Source: Eucommia ulmoides
Lineage: Eukaryota; Streptophyta; Magnoliopsida; Garryales; Eucommiaceae
DNA: 64,000 bases
Direction of reading: 5' to 3'
Assembly: GCA_016647705.1 (NCBI GenBank)
Contig: CM028330.1
Location: 53,308,897-53,372,896 of the forward strand
Notes under the pieces: model-generated
The model's input: only the letters and a program-made list of their open reading frames with translations
Database searches by the model: none
Told to the model about the DNA's origin: nothing
Translations under genes and position numbers: made by a program
In this document: positions 21,976-32,665 of the stretch, in pieces
Layout of the letters: every line of letters starts with the position of its first letter
Numbering within the stretch: the first letter of the stretch is position 1

Positions 21976-23284
21976 TGATGAATGATTTATTTACCAATAA
22001 ATCAAATACTTTTAGATTCAAATATTTGTGTATTTTCAAGTACTTTTGTTAGTTTAATATGTTATTGTATTAATTTATAGGCTTTTGAATAAATGGGTGA
22101 AAAGATGCAAATTATGTACAGGTGCAGTAACATCAAGACCAATTTTGAACACAATGCAATCCGAATTTGGAAAATTTCAAAACATGGAAGTTGTCGATCT
22201 ATGTCTTATATTTCCATAGGTTTTTGAATCACCTCAATCAGAATTTGGACGAGAAAGTTACGGCCAAAAGAAAAAAGGGTGTCACCGCTACAGCGGTCAA
22301 ATGTCAGTGGACATACTAACTTCCCACCACTGTAGCAGTGCCTCCCACCGCTGCAGCAGTCTGGCTCCACCTAGATAAGATATTTTTGAAATATTTTGGA
22401 TCCCATATGATATGCCTTCTTCCCCAACACTTAGACCATGTTTTTGGGACTAATTTTGGAGCTCCAAACCCTATCAACCAAGAGAAGATCACAAAGCCAA
22501 GAGGAGAAAACGATCTCAGAGCGGTTTTAGCGTCAATTCTTCGGATAACGGCTAATCTTCTTATTTCTCTCTTTATTTCATAGTTTTGGTTGATAATTTT
22601 ATATATGTTTAGCTTGTATATTGTTGTATATATGGTTATGGCCATGATAAACTAAACATATATTGTTTAGAGAGTGATTCGTGTATGAAAACATCATTTA
22701 TTTAATCTTTATTTCGTTATCGGTTGTTCTTGCCTATTCAATTGTGTTTACCGTTCTTCCACTTTTATATACTTGTTAAGATATATTGAGAATACGAGGT
22801 TTGACACTCGAAAGAGGTAACCCCGGATTCGGATTAGGGTTTAAACACAACGTGACGATCTAATGACCCGGGAGGGTGTTAGAAAATATGCAATCCGTGA
22901 GATTGGAGCGAGATTCATGTGACCAAGTGTCATATAGATGCTAGAGAGGGACTTCGGCATTGACGCGAAATCGCATATTCATTCATTTTACACTCGGGAG
23001 AGGTAATGAGTGAGATTTCGATACCTAGATTGTTGGATAGTGTGAATGTCGTTAATATAAACTAGATTAAATCGAACACGTTTAAATAAACGAACTTAAT
23101 CTCCAGACAATTTACTCCCTTAAACGTCAATATTAGTATATTAGTCTAATTAGTTTAATTGACTTAGTTTAGTATATTATATTAAAAAAATTATAAATTG
23201 AGTCGTCTAGATAAAGTTAAGTTATGACGATCGCGGTACTCAACGACCATCTAATTCAAGTAGCGACATAATATTCCGCTACTA
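21976..23284 (+). repeat. 3' LTR of the Athila-like element (complete)
   Basis: 1309 bp from TGATGAATG to ATTCCGCTACTA, followed by GGGCC (23285-23289), which matches GGGTC before 7224 at four of five bases. It is the only full-length LTR of this group here and serves as the reference for the truncated copies. Confidence 0.75.
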
Positions 23285-23289
23285 GGGCC

Positions 23290-24025
23290 CTCTCTAAAGG
23301 GAATCCCTAAGGAGGGAGAGTCAACTGCGGCGCGGAATTCCTGTACGGTATCTTGAGATGGGTAGAGATAATCCCGATGAGGACAGTACTAAAAATAGAG
23401 CAACTGATCGCACCGCATTTTGTGCGATCTAGGACCACTAAATTAAATTTTGTTAATCTTTTAAATAAATTAAAATATTATAAATTAAGTTGTTTTATTT
23501 GTTTTTGTAGGATTTTGAATTTGAAATAAAACGACGTTAATTTGGGACAAATCGGATGAAAAACAAACAAACCACGTCAAGCCGAACAGAAGACGGGATA
23601 TTTGGGATAGGGCGGCTCAACTGAGCCAGAGCCGAGCAGAAAAGATCATTTTAGAGGTCCTTACTGGAGAAGGGGCGGCCCCATATGCTCCCTAACCATG
23701 CAACGTCCGTACTTTTGTAACCTTTTCAGTTCCGGACACAGGCTCCCTAAGCCGGACGTGAAGATAATCATTGAGCTATGATGTTGTGTCGGTAAGACTC
23801 CACAAAAATTCTTCTCGACTCTTCCTTGCATTTTATTTTTGGCTAAGTCCTTGACATTTGCCGCGCAGACGCTTTTCAAGGTTGCCTTTGTGTCCACGCG
23901 CTTCCACTCGGCTCTGAAGAGGGAGAAAGATCTTAAGGACGAGCGTGCGCAGCACATAGCTCAGCTGAAGAGATTCCACGATCAATCCAAGAACTGATAA
24001 GAAGTGAGAATGGTTTCAGGGCTAA
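23290..24025 (+). pseudogene. Tat-element antisense ORF, middle exons, copy 1
   Basis: After the Athila complex the antisense ORF resumes in decayed form. A short intron is visible: donor GTAAGACTCC at 23792 and acceptor GCCGCGCAG ending 23869 (78 bp). Copy 2 has an 82-bp intron at the matching place. The exon from 23870 reads FKVAFVSTRFHSALKREKDL and on into a charged coiled coil with stops at the end. It is interrupted by a foreign LTR fragment (23405-23650) and ends where the chromovirus-like element enters. The assignment of 23290-23404 is weak. Confidence 0.55.
23405..23650 (+). repeat. Fragment of a TGATCGC-type gypsy LTR
   Basis: It starts TGATCGCACCGCATTTTG and is alignable with the start of the LTR at 31763 (shared GTTAATCTTTT, TTTATTT.CTTTTGTAG). 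Only the first ~245 bp are present, with no TSD seen. It lies inside the split antisense ORF. Confidence 0.55.
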
Positions 24026-24702
24026 TGTAACGGCTCGGTTTCCCAAGGCCGCCACGATGTTTCTCCCCTTGGAGAAATTAACATTAAAATCGATTGACCA
24101 AATTTTCATTCTATAAAATTCGATAAATTTTAAAATACAGACGATGATAATTATAATTATCGAATTTATAATTTATCAATTTATCGAATCGAATTTACGA
24201 CGGTAAATAATAAATACAACTATTACAATTTTTAAATAGAAATTTCACTACAAATTCCCGACGCCGCCTCACTCTCGTTGGCCCTACAAATCAAAACTTT
24301 GGGGTTGTAAACCAACGCACAGTAGAACTCCAACCCCTCTAACAAGTGCATTTAATTAACGCGATGATTAAAACACTTTGACATGATTTTTCACATAATT
24401 TCCACATAGTCATAATTGTTTCATGCGAACTAACAACTATAATTTAGTTGCAATAGTAACGTAAATCACCCAACAGACAGATTAAATACAAATATTAAAA
24501 TAGTTAGAAATTCTACCTGAAATCCGAAGTCGAAATCCAAACCAAAGTCGAAACATTAAAACCACTCGAAACCTATTATAATTAAATAAATAACTATAGT
24601 TGTAATGAATAAATGATCATTCTCTCTTTCTCTATCCCTCAACCGTTGCTCCCTAATCCGTCTCCCTTTTCTCTCCCTCTCAATCATATGTTTTGTCCCT
24701 AA

Positions 24703-24748
<46 letters not shown>

Positions 24749-25042
24749 TTTATATATAAACACGTAAGTGGTGACTCATGAGTTAAAATCATGAGTCATC
24801 ACTTATTTATATTAATAACTCTCTTGAAATAAAGAAAATATTAATTATACCCCAAAACTCTTAAAAGTAAATTTTAAATAACTCAATAGTCTCAATACTT
24901 CTAAAATCAATTTAAAATAAATATTTAACTCCAAAAAATTATCAAATATTATTTATACCATAAATTCGCAAAACATTCCCAAAAATATTAAACTTTTATA
25001 TAAAATAATATTTTTAAGAATATAAATTTTCGGGGTATTACA
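24026..25042 (-). repeat. Left (3') LTR of the chromovirus-like element
   Basis: 1017 bp, TGTAACGG...GGTATTACA on the plus strand. It includes an (ATT)n microsatellite at 24703-24747 that is much longer than in the right LTR. Confidence 0.8.
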
Positions 25043-25724
25043 ATCTACCCATCTTAAATAAATTTCGTTCTCGAAATTTCATTCAAAACAATAATATTTC
25101 AAAATCTCACCGCATAGTCATGTTAGTTACACTTAATTCTAGAACAATTATTCTCTATGTAGCGTCCTATAACCGAAAGTCACCCATAATTTACATTCGT
25201 CAACATTCATTCCACTAATTGCAATATTCTCATTCGCAGTGGTCCATGTTATATCCAACAACATACGGACATGGTGCACTTTGGTTGGTAACACTTAGCA
25301 CAGATAACCAATTGCCAAAAAATCTTATGTTCCTAACTGCTTCCACTGCGCACTCTGATAAAAATAACAATAAATATGTATGCCCAATAAATATATTTTA
25401 AATATCACAGTAGTCTCATTTGGATTGGGTCTATCTCAATTCCAATAGGTCTACGACCTCGATAATTTTTTCACTTGGCATGACTTTTCAAGTCCACTGC
25501 CATATCCCATAACCAATATTTACCAATTCCATCCAACATTTCAAGCCAACATATCACAGTTAACATCTTATCGAATAGATAGCCCAATTTCTTGTGGACT
25601 GTCCCGTGAGACCAAAAATGACTACCTCCAATATTCGCATTAAACTTCCAAAAATCCCGTAAATTTTTTTATAAAATCAAACAATTCAAATTTCAAGTAA
25701 TTTTTTTTTTTCCAAAATATGTCA

Positions 25725-25945
25725 AAAACACATAAATATTTTCCAAGCACATAAATACGTCTCAAAACACCTAGACACATCAAATCATATAAATACCCCT
25801 CAAAACACATAAATATCACCGAACCACATAAATACGTATCAAATTACATAAACAAGTCTCTACCACACAAATAAGTTTCAAACACCTAAATACGTGTCAA
25901 ACTATAAAAATCAAATACATCTCAAATCACATAATTATGTCTCCA
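25725..25945. repeat. Short tandem array (ACATAAATACGTCTCAAA type)
   Basis: Imperfect units of about 25-30 bp containing CACATAAATAYG.CTCAAA repeat about eight times in the interior of the chromovirus-like element. Confidence 0.6.
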
Positions 25946-26399
25946 AAGTCACGTTACCTAACGAGTTCAATATTGAATTCAATGCTCACATGAAATGTAT
26001 ATAAAAAATATTACATACAGTCCCAACTCGCATTTCTACAACATCAATTAAGCTCAAAAATTCAAATTAACATTTCAAAATAATAATTGGCTTCTGATAA
26101 TTTCACAATGACCCTACGCTCTGCCTCTACCAATCATTAGTAATGAACCAATATATATCCGAATTATTTTTATAGGTGTACTGTCTTCGTAGTATAAAAG
26201 TATTTTATGGATCACGTATTTTTTTTTTTATTAAAATTCACTTTCCAATAAAGTATAGCCACACTAGGCACTATCCAAACCATAACAAAAATATTATCAT
26301 AACAGAATGATCGAATTTAGATCAACTGATTAACTCATTTGTATATAATAAAATAGCATACTTCTTTGTCAGTCATAGGATCGTTTTACCTTACAATTA

Positions 26400-26640
26400 G
26401 GAGTTATCATATCCACCCTATAGGACTTGCCTAACAAGTAACAACATATATAATATATCTAATATACTCACGCTACAGGACTTGTCTGATAAGTAACAAC
26501 AGAGATATAACATATATAATATATCCACCATGTAGGATTTGTCTGACAGCTAATAATTTATATATATCTACCCTACAGGACTTGCCTAGTAGGTAACAAC
26601 ATATATCCACATCTCGCAGGATTGACCCTCCTGACGAGAA
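26400..26640. repeat. Tandem array containing TAGGACTTGYCTRA
   Basis: Five units of roughly 55-70 bp, each with ATCCACC.TRYAGGACTTG followed by AGTAACAAC and AT-rich spacer. Confidence 0.6.
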
Positions 26641-27573
26641 AACAACTATAGCATAGAAGAATAATAAAATTATTTTTCACCTTTAAAATTTTACTTGATC
26701 CATTAATCATCGTAAAACGGTTCATTTCCATCAACACTTTTTTTTTCACAATTTAATACGAAAATATAATTTGATAATTTATATTGAAGACAGTAAACAC
26801 CTTTTAAACCAATCTTTTCGAAAACTTATCATATGGTCCACGACTAATATAACACTTACTAAAGCTTACTTAATTTATTATCAAATGCCAACTAAATTGT
26901 TAGTATGTTCAATTTGAAACCGTAGAGGCCAAAGTGAAGTTTTAGTTAAAATTACAGGAACATGTCCAAAGTCATTTGGTTGTTGGAAGTGTACTTCAAA
27001 GTTGACATCAACAAGAAATACATCAAGGAAACCATAAAAATAGTCAAAATGATATGCCATGCACAAACCCACTGTTTATTTTTGGCATGAATCCATGTTC
27101 GGTCACGTGGTAATATTAAATCAATAGTCAGACAAATAATAAAAGTCAATAAGTTACCGCAGCAATTAATATGTCATCAACGATCATATAAAAAAATCAA
27201 TTTTTGAATACTTTATTCAACTTGATTAGCTACTTATATTGATAAACAAAATACTATTTATTAGGAAAGACTAGCTGAATAAAATATGAGGTCTAAAGTG
27301 CAATTTAGCAAATCAAAAGGTCCACATAAACAATCACCCATTATTTAGAGGCCAAAATAGAATTTTCCAAAACGTAAAGGAAATGAAAACAGTAGCATCA
27401 ACCAAACGTCACTTTTCTTTCTTCTTTTTTTTTTTTTTTTTTTTGGCGATTTTCACTTTCAGCAAAAAACAAATCGCAATTTTCACTTTTACTTCGCGAT
27501 TTCTACTAAAATTATGAATAATGGGTATCATAACTCAATCTCAGGGCGATCGCAAACCCGCTCTGATACCACC

Positions 27574-28562
27574 TGTAACGGCCCGATTTCTCAAGGCCGC
27601 CACGCAATTTCTCCCCTTGGAGAAATTAATATTAAAATCGATTGACCAAATTTTTATTCTATAAAATTCGATAAATTTTAAAATACAAACGGTGATAATT
27701 ATAATTATCGAATTTATAATTTATCAATTTATGGAATCAAATTTACGACGGTAAATAATAAATACAACTATTACAATTTTTAAATGGAAATTCCACTACA
27801 AATTCCTGGTGTCGCCTCACTCTCGTTGGCCCTACAAATCAAAATTGTGGAGTTGTGAGCCAACGCTTAGTAGAACTCCAACCCCTTTAATACGTGCATT
27901 TAATTAACGCGACAATTAAAATACATTGGCATGATTTTTCACATAATTTCTACATAGTTATAAATGTTTCATGCGAACTAACAACTATAATTTAGTGGCA
28001 ATAGTAACGTAAATCACCCAATAGACAAATTAAATACAAATATTAAAAGAGTTAGAAATTCTACCTGAAATCCAAAGCTGAAATCCGAACTAAAGTTGAA
28101 ACATTAAAAACACTTGAAACCTATTATAATTAAATAAATAACTACAATTGTAATGAATAAATGATCATTCTCTCTTTCTCTAACCCTCAGCCGTTGCTCC
28201 CTGATCCGTCTCCCTTTTCTCTCTCTCTCAATGATATGTTTTGTCCCTAATATTATTATTATTATTATTATTACTATTATTTTTATAAATAAACACGTAA
28301 GTGGTGACTCATGAGTCATCACTTATTTATATTAATAACCCTCTTGAAATAAAGAAAATATTAATTATACCTCAAAACTCTTAAAAGTAAATTTTAAATA
28401 ACCCAATAGTTCCAAAACTTCTAAAATCAATTTAAAATAAACATTTAATTCCCAAAAATTATCAAATATTATTTATACCATAAATTCACAAAACATTCCC
28501 AAAAATATTAAACTTTTATATAAAATAATATTTTTAAGAATCTAAATTTTTGGGATATTATA
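27574..28562 (-). repeat. Right (5') LTR of the chromovirus-like element
   Basis: 989 bp, TGTAACGG...ATTATA (terminal C mutated or lost). Close to 24026-25042 throughout, so the insertion is moderately recent. Confidence 0.8.
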
Positions 28563-29006
28563 ACTGAAGTGACCAAGTTGTTTGGCGAGAAGGAAGAGGT
28601 CAAATCCCAGCTTGGCAAGCTTGAGGATGACCTCGCTGCCGTGCGGGAAAAGATGCGAAAGATGGAGTAGGAGCAAAATGCAGCAATTGCTAAGGCAAAT
28701 GAAGAGGTCATGGAGGAGTGGAAGCTCACCCTGGCCTACGAGAAAATGAGAATGGGGCTGGTCATGAAGATGGTAGAGGATAGTCACAGGTATAATATCT
28801 GTAACCTGCGCCGCCCATATCCGAATTTCCCAGTTGATGAGATTGGCATGGATTTCTCTAACTCTGAAGGATAAGCTGCACTCGAGCAGAAAAATGCCGA
28901 GGCTTGGCAAAGCGAAGCTGAGGCTGCGTAGGGCGAGGCCGAGGCTGGGCAGAGTGAGCCCGAAGCCGAAGAAAAAAAAGTTGGCTCCTCCACTGCCGCC
29001 CAGTAG
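28563..29006 (+). pseudogene. Tat-element antisense ORF, 3' coiled-coil exon, copy 1
   Basis: It continues in frame from 24025: TEVTKLFGEKEEVKSQLGKL, then EEVMEEWKLTLAYEKMRMGL, NICNLRRPYPNFPVDEIGMD and a tail of Ala/Glu-rich repeats ending around TAG 29004. The FP-x-VD-x-x-GM-[DE]-F motif aligns with FPEVDCTQVGMEF in copy 2. Several in-frame stops (for example after KMRKME and DFSNSEG) show decay. The downstream AATTAAATGAATGAAG near 29162 could be a poly(A) region. Confidence 0.7.
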
Positions 29007-29059
29007 GCTGCTCCACTCCAACCCAAAAAATTCAATCCCAAAAAACTTCTAACACTTGT

Positions 29060-30490
29060 ACCTTTTTTTTTTTTTTTTTGTGTGTGTGTGCGTGTATGTT
29101 CTTGCCCATTTGCCCTGTAAGGGATTTTTGTACTGGGCTTTGGGACCCTCCAATTATAATGTTAATTAAATGAATGAAGACCCTTTTGATATCTGTTTGG
29201 CGTATTTTTCAATGCTTGCACCATTTTCTTTAACTCTTTTGATTTTTGTCTATTCTTGGAGAGTTGTCTCCTTTGGAGCAGCACTGATCCCTCTGCCCGT
29301 TAGTGGAGCTTCGCTCCTAGCCTGATCTCGACAATGGCTAGGGTGGGCAAGGAATCTGAGCTCGGCAAGGTACCTGAGCATGGAGCTTGGCTTCTGCTCG
29401 GTGAATTGCCAGAGCTCATCTCGGAAATAGACCTGAGCTCTGCTCGGTCATTCTGAGTGTGTGCCAAAACTTTACCTTTCCACCTTTTCCCAATCTCGAC
29501 GATATTCTACTCTAGACGGACACTCATTGTCACTTAGTTGTTTTACTTCATTTTTCATTTTTCTCCTCCAGGCCCCATGTCGGACGTTCCATTAGGGGTA
29601 TTTGTTTGCAGCAACGTTGTTTAAAGTTTGGGCGTCCCGAGACCAGCATGAGATCCGATCTTGGCATCTTACCTCATCTCGGCATGAGTTTTAGATGGAG
29701 AGTTGCTTAAGCCGCACCCTTCTCGGTCATGGAGCCTAGGTCCAGCATGACCTCGGGTTGGCTATTAAGCTAGTGTTTGAAATTTTCACTTGAAAAATTC
29801 AAGTTTTTTCCCTGCTGAGTTCATGCACCTTCTCGGCCAAGCTGCCAAGAAGAAATCATGGTTTTTCCTTCTCGAATAAGCCATCGTTCTACGTTGTTTT
29901 ACAATGTCCACATCTTCCCTGCCCCCTAGCCTAGCATCCGAGCAAAGCTCGAGAGCTCAGATGATAGGGTTTAGTTTAGGGGTGGTACTCGTATGGTTTT
30001 TTTCCCTCGCAGTCCCTAAGGGGGTGACCTTGGGTTGGCCCCCTATGGTCGGTCATAAGTGTGTTCTCCATAGTGAGGCTCATCCCTGAGCCTTTTCGGA
30101 TTTTTTCAAATTGTCCTTAGAGAAGTATCGTCCCTTTATATCGCCTAAGCTTGACTTTGCTGTCAGGGATGGGATGCTTAATTGTAGGTCCTCAGACTCG
30201 ATTGATGTTCCGCCGTCAGAAGACGGTCGTGGTCAGTATCCGGGCATAAACTCTCGACCTATTGAGAGGGTCTAGTTATACCCTCGATGCAATGCACCAA
30301 GATGGGCTCATTCTTGGAGATCACCATCGGCGCGATGCACCGAGATGCCATTTCTTCTTTGCAGAAGGTTGCTGGTGGCACATCCCCGTTCGAGATGGGA
30401 CAGAGGGTTTCTCATCTCGGCATGCATTCCATTTGGAGATTAAGGGAAGGGCCACTCGTCCCCGTCCATGATGGATAAGGGAACTGCTCT
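29060..30490. other. Non-coding spacer between antisense ORF and pol, left Tat element
   Basis: A T-run with GT repeats (29060-29092) is followed by sequence rich in GAGCTC/CTCGG words and then a block (29990-30300) with GTGTTCTCCATAGTGAGGCT, CCTCAGACTCGATTGATG and GAGAGGGTCTAG. The same block, in the same order, is in the LARD-like element (2490-2720) and in reverse complement at 35990-36290. No protein is encoded. Confidence 0.65.
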
Positions 30491-30500
30491 CCCCCGCCGT

Positions 30501-31565
30501 TTACAAAATTTGGAGGATGGGAGCACAAGTTGAACCAAGATTCCTTCCATTGATAAGTAGTTTCATTACAAGCTTCAAAAGTGAAATTTTTACAAGTCCA
30601 TCAAATCTTCTTCTCTGGGGTAGTAGCGCCTTAGATACTCTGCATTCCAGGGATGTCTCAAGGGGGCACATTTTTTTCGTTTCCAACTCATACATGTCGG
30701 GACGGGCAATACGAGTGACGCGGTATGACCTTTCCCAGTTTGGAACTAATTTGCCCGCGGTTTGATCCTTTGTGCCCAAGGTTACTTTCCGAAGAATAAG
30801 GTCGCCAACGTCGAATGATCGAGGGCAGACCTTTCTATCGTAATATCTGGCCGCCGTTTGTTGATAAGCTGGTTGTCGGACAAGGGCACGCTCTCTCTTT
30901 TCTTCGAGAAGGTCTAGGTTAAGAGCCAAGGAGGCATCATTCTCATCCAGGCCAAAGATCAATACTGAGGGAGAGGGCATGCCGATCTCGGAAGGGATCA
31001 CGACCTTTAATCCGAAGGTCATTGCAAAATGGATTTCTCCTGTGGGGGTTCTTATCGTAGTGCGATATGCCCAGAAAACAGGATACACATCTTTGACCCA
31101 CCTCCCATTTGATTTATTCAGTATAGTCTTGAGCCCATGGAGGATAGTGCGATTGGTTACTTTCACTTGTCTGTTAGCTTGCGGATGCCCTGGAAAGGCG
31201 AAGTGGGTATAAATCCCCAGCCTGACACAGAATTCCGCGAAGAGATCATTATCGAATTGATTCCCATTGTCGGAGACGGTGACCTTGGGTATCTCGAAAC
31301 GGAAAACCATGCTCTCCCAAATGAAGTCTCTAATCCTTTTCTTCGAGATCCGCTCAAGGGGATTAGCTTCTACCCATTTTGTGAAATAGTCGATTGCAAC
31401 AACAAGGAACTTCCTCTGCCCGGTCCCTTGAGAGAACGGCCCGAGAAGGTCAATGCCCTAATGGGCAAAGGGCCAAGAACTTGTCATGGGGACGAGAATG
31501 GTTGGGGGCAGCTGGGGATAGAAGGCAAATCTCTGACATTTATCGTCTCTCTTTGCAAATTCACA
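30501..31565 (-). pseudogene. Tat-type pol: integrase, C-terminal two thirds
   Basis: Read leftwards from 31565: end of the zinc-binding region (RDDKCQRFAFYP), a stop in FAH*GIDLLG, then open sequence with IDYFTKWVEANP (first catalytic Asp), TVSDNGNQFDND (second Asp) and GHPQANRQVKVTNRTI. The catalytic Glu expected in QVEVTNR is Lys. After the core come WAYRTTIRTPTGE and the C-terminal DNA-binding part (DVGDLILRKV, YRVTRIARPDMYELET). Integrase joins cDNA to the host genome, and this copy should be inactive. RT and RNase H are lost: the frame ends near 31565, where unrelated Athila-type sequence starts. Confidence 0.85.
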
Positions 31566-31569
31566 ATAA

Positions 31570-31762
31570 GGAATTTGAGATGTTTGTGGGTAGTATCACT
31601 GTAAGCCCTAACGAGACAAAAACTCTTCCACTAGCGGTAACCTAGGGGTGTAAAGGCTTGTTGCATGCGCTAAATGCAATTATGTTCCCTACAGTAGTGG
31701 CATTTCATTTAATTAGATATTTAGTTTTACTCGAGGGCTAGCAAAATTTAGATTTGGGGGTG
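31570..31762 (+). mobile_element. 3' end of an Athila-type interior with polypurine tract
   Basis: It ends with TTTACTCGAGGGCTAGCAAA then TTTAGATTTGGGGGTG, the lead-in and polypurine tract typical of this element type, directly before an LTR start. Confidence 0.55.
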
Positions 31763-32660
31763 TGATCGCGTCAAATTTTACGTGATCTAATATCATCAAT
31801 CTAAGTTTTGTTAATCTTTTGAATTAATTAAATTAGTATAATTAATTTATTTTATTTACTTTTGTAGATTTGAAGAATTGGAACAAAAACACTATAACTT
31901 GAAAGAAAAATTGTGAAAACATAGCAATATCCGCGATTCGGCCTGCCGACCCGCTGGGTCGCACCCGCGAACCCGAGCCGATCCATGAAAATAAGTGTAA
32001 CAACTCTTTGTTGCGGCCAATTAATGGCTATGACCATTAATTGGCCACTAATTGGATAATTCAACCAAAATAAGAAAGTAGACCAAAGGATTAGAGGGCG
32101 GCAATTAAGCCCATTCAATTCTTGGGGGTCAAGGGCGTAAAAAAGGAAAAAAGTATCAAAACAAGTGATGTCATTCATTTGGTTTTCAATGGTCTTTAAT
32201 TCATTGGCTTCGAACAGTGGTATTGAGATGAGCATGATTGGATTCAATATTTTATATTCCTTTTTTATTTCTTTCGAACGGAGAAATGAGGAAGATTTCC
32301 ATTTCATTATATAGGGTGTTTTTTCGGTAGGATGAGGCAATTCCATCTTCTTCTTTTTTATTTTGTTTTTTGTTTTTTTCAATTTCCTTTTGGCCGAAAC
32401 TCTTCTGGAAATTCTTTATGTTGGAACTATTGTTGAACATCTATTAGATTGAAGAAAACTCCATGAACGGCTAAGTCTTTCAACCGGGTTAGGATTTCGG
32501 TAAGTATTTTGGGTTTTATGTAATATTGTATTTTTAATTTAATGTCAGATTGTGTGTGAATAATTGTGTGATGAGGAATATTATGTTTGAAAGAGTTTCA
32601 TTGTAATTGGATTTATTTTCAACGTGTTCTTGTAGAAATTTTGAATTTTAGATTCTCTTC
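31763..32660 (+). mobile_element. TGATCGCG-type gypsy LTR (partial)
   Basis: It starts TGATCGCGTCAAATTTTACG after a polypurine tract and shares its first ~150 bp with 23405-23650. It holds a hairpin-forming AATTAATGGCTATGACCATT near 32018-32037. The right end is not a clean CA; Tat pol of the next element begins at about 32666. ORFs on the minus strand here look spurious. Confidence 0.55.
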
Positions 32661-32665
32661 GGAAC

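Larger units (their letters stand above)
24026..28562 (-). mobile_element. Chromovirus/Tekay-like LTR retrotransposon without coding region
   Basis: LTRs at 24026-25042 (1017 bp) and 27574-28562 (989 bp) read TGTAATACCCC...GCCGTTACA on the minus strand. The PBS TGGTATCAGAGC (initiator Met tRNA) lies at 27560-27571 beside the right LTR. Next to the left LTR the minus strand reads TTCGAGAACGAAATTTATTT then AAGATGGGTAGAT. This is the decayed end of a chromovirus polyprotein and its polypurine tract. The 2.5-kb interior otherwise has tandem repeats and no domains, so it is non-autonomous. It split the coiled-coil part of the antisense ORF in the middle of SGLTEVTKLF. The right junction lacks four bases relative to a GCTAA duplication. 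Confidence 0.8.

Noticed and set aside
22316..22645. 109-codon minus-strand frame
   Set aside because: Inside the complete LTR 21976-23284 and antisense to it; no codon or domain signal.
25725..25945. CRISPR-like array of short repeats
   Set aside because: Repeats are degenerate, spacers are not unique or constant in length, and the context is a plant retrotransposon.
27560..27571. tRNA gene fragment (TGGTATCAGAGC)
   Set aside because: It is the primer-binding site of an LTR element; no tRNA body is present.
28542..29021. 159-codon minus-strand frame
   Set aside because: Antisense shadow of the Ala/Glu-rich coiled-coil tail of the antisense ORF, giving Leu/Ser-rich low-complexity sequence.
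31852..32382. 176-codon minus-strand frame
   Set aside because: Inside a gypsy-type LTR; low-complexity Lys/Phe content, no family resemblance.
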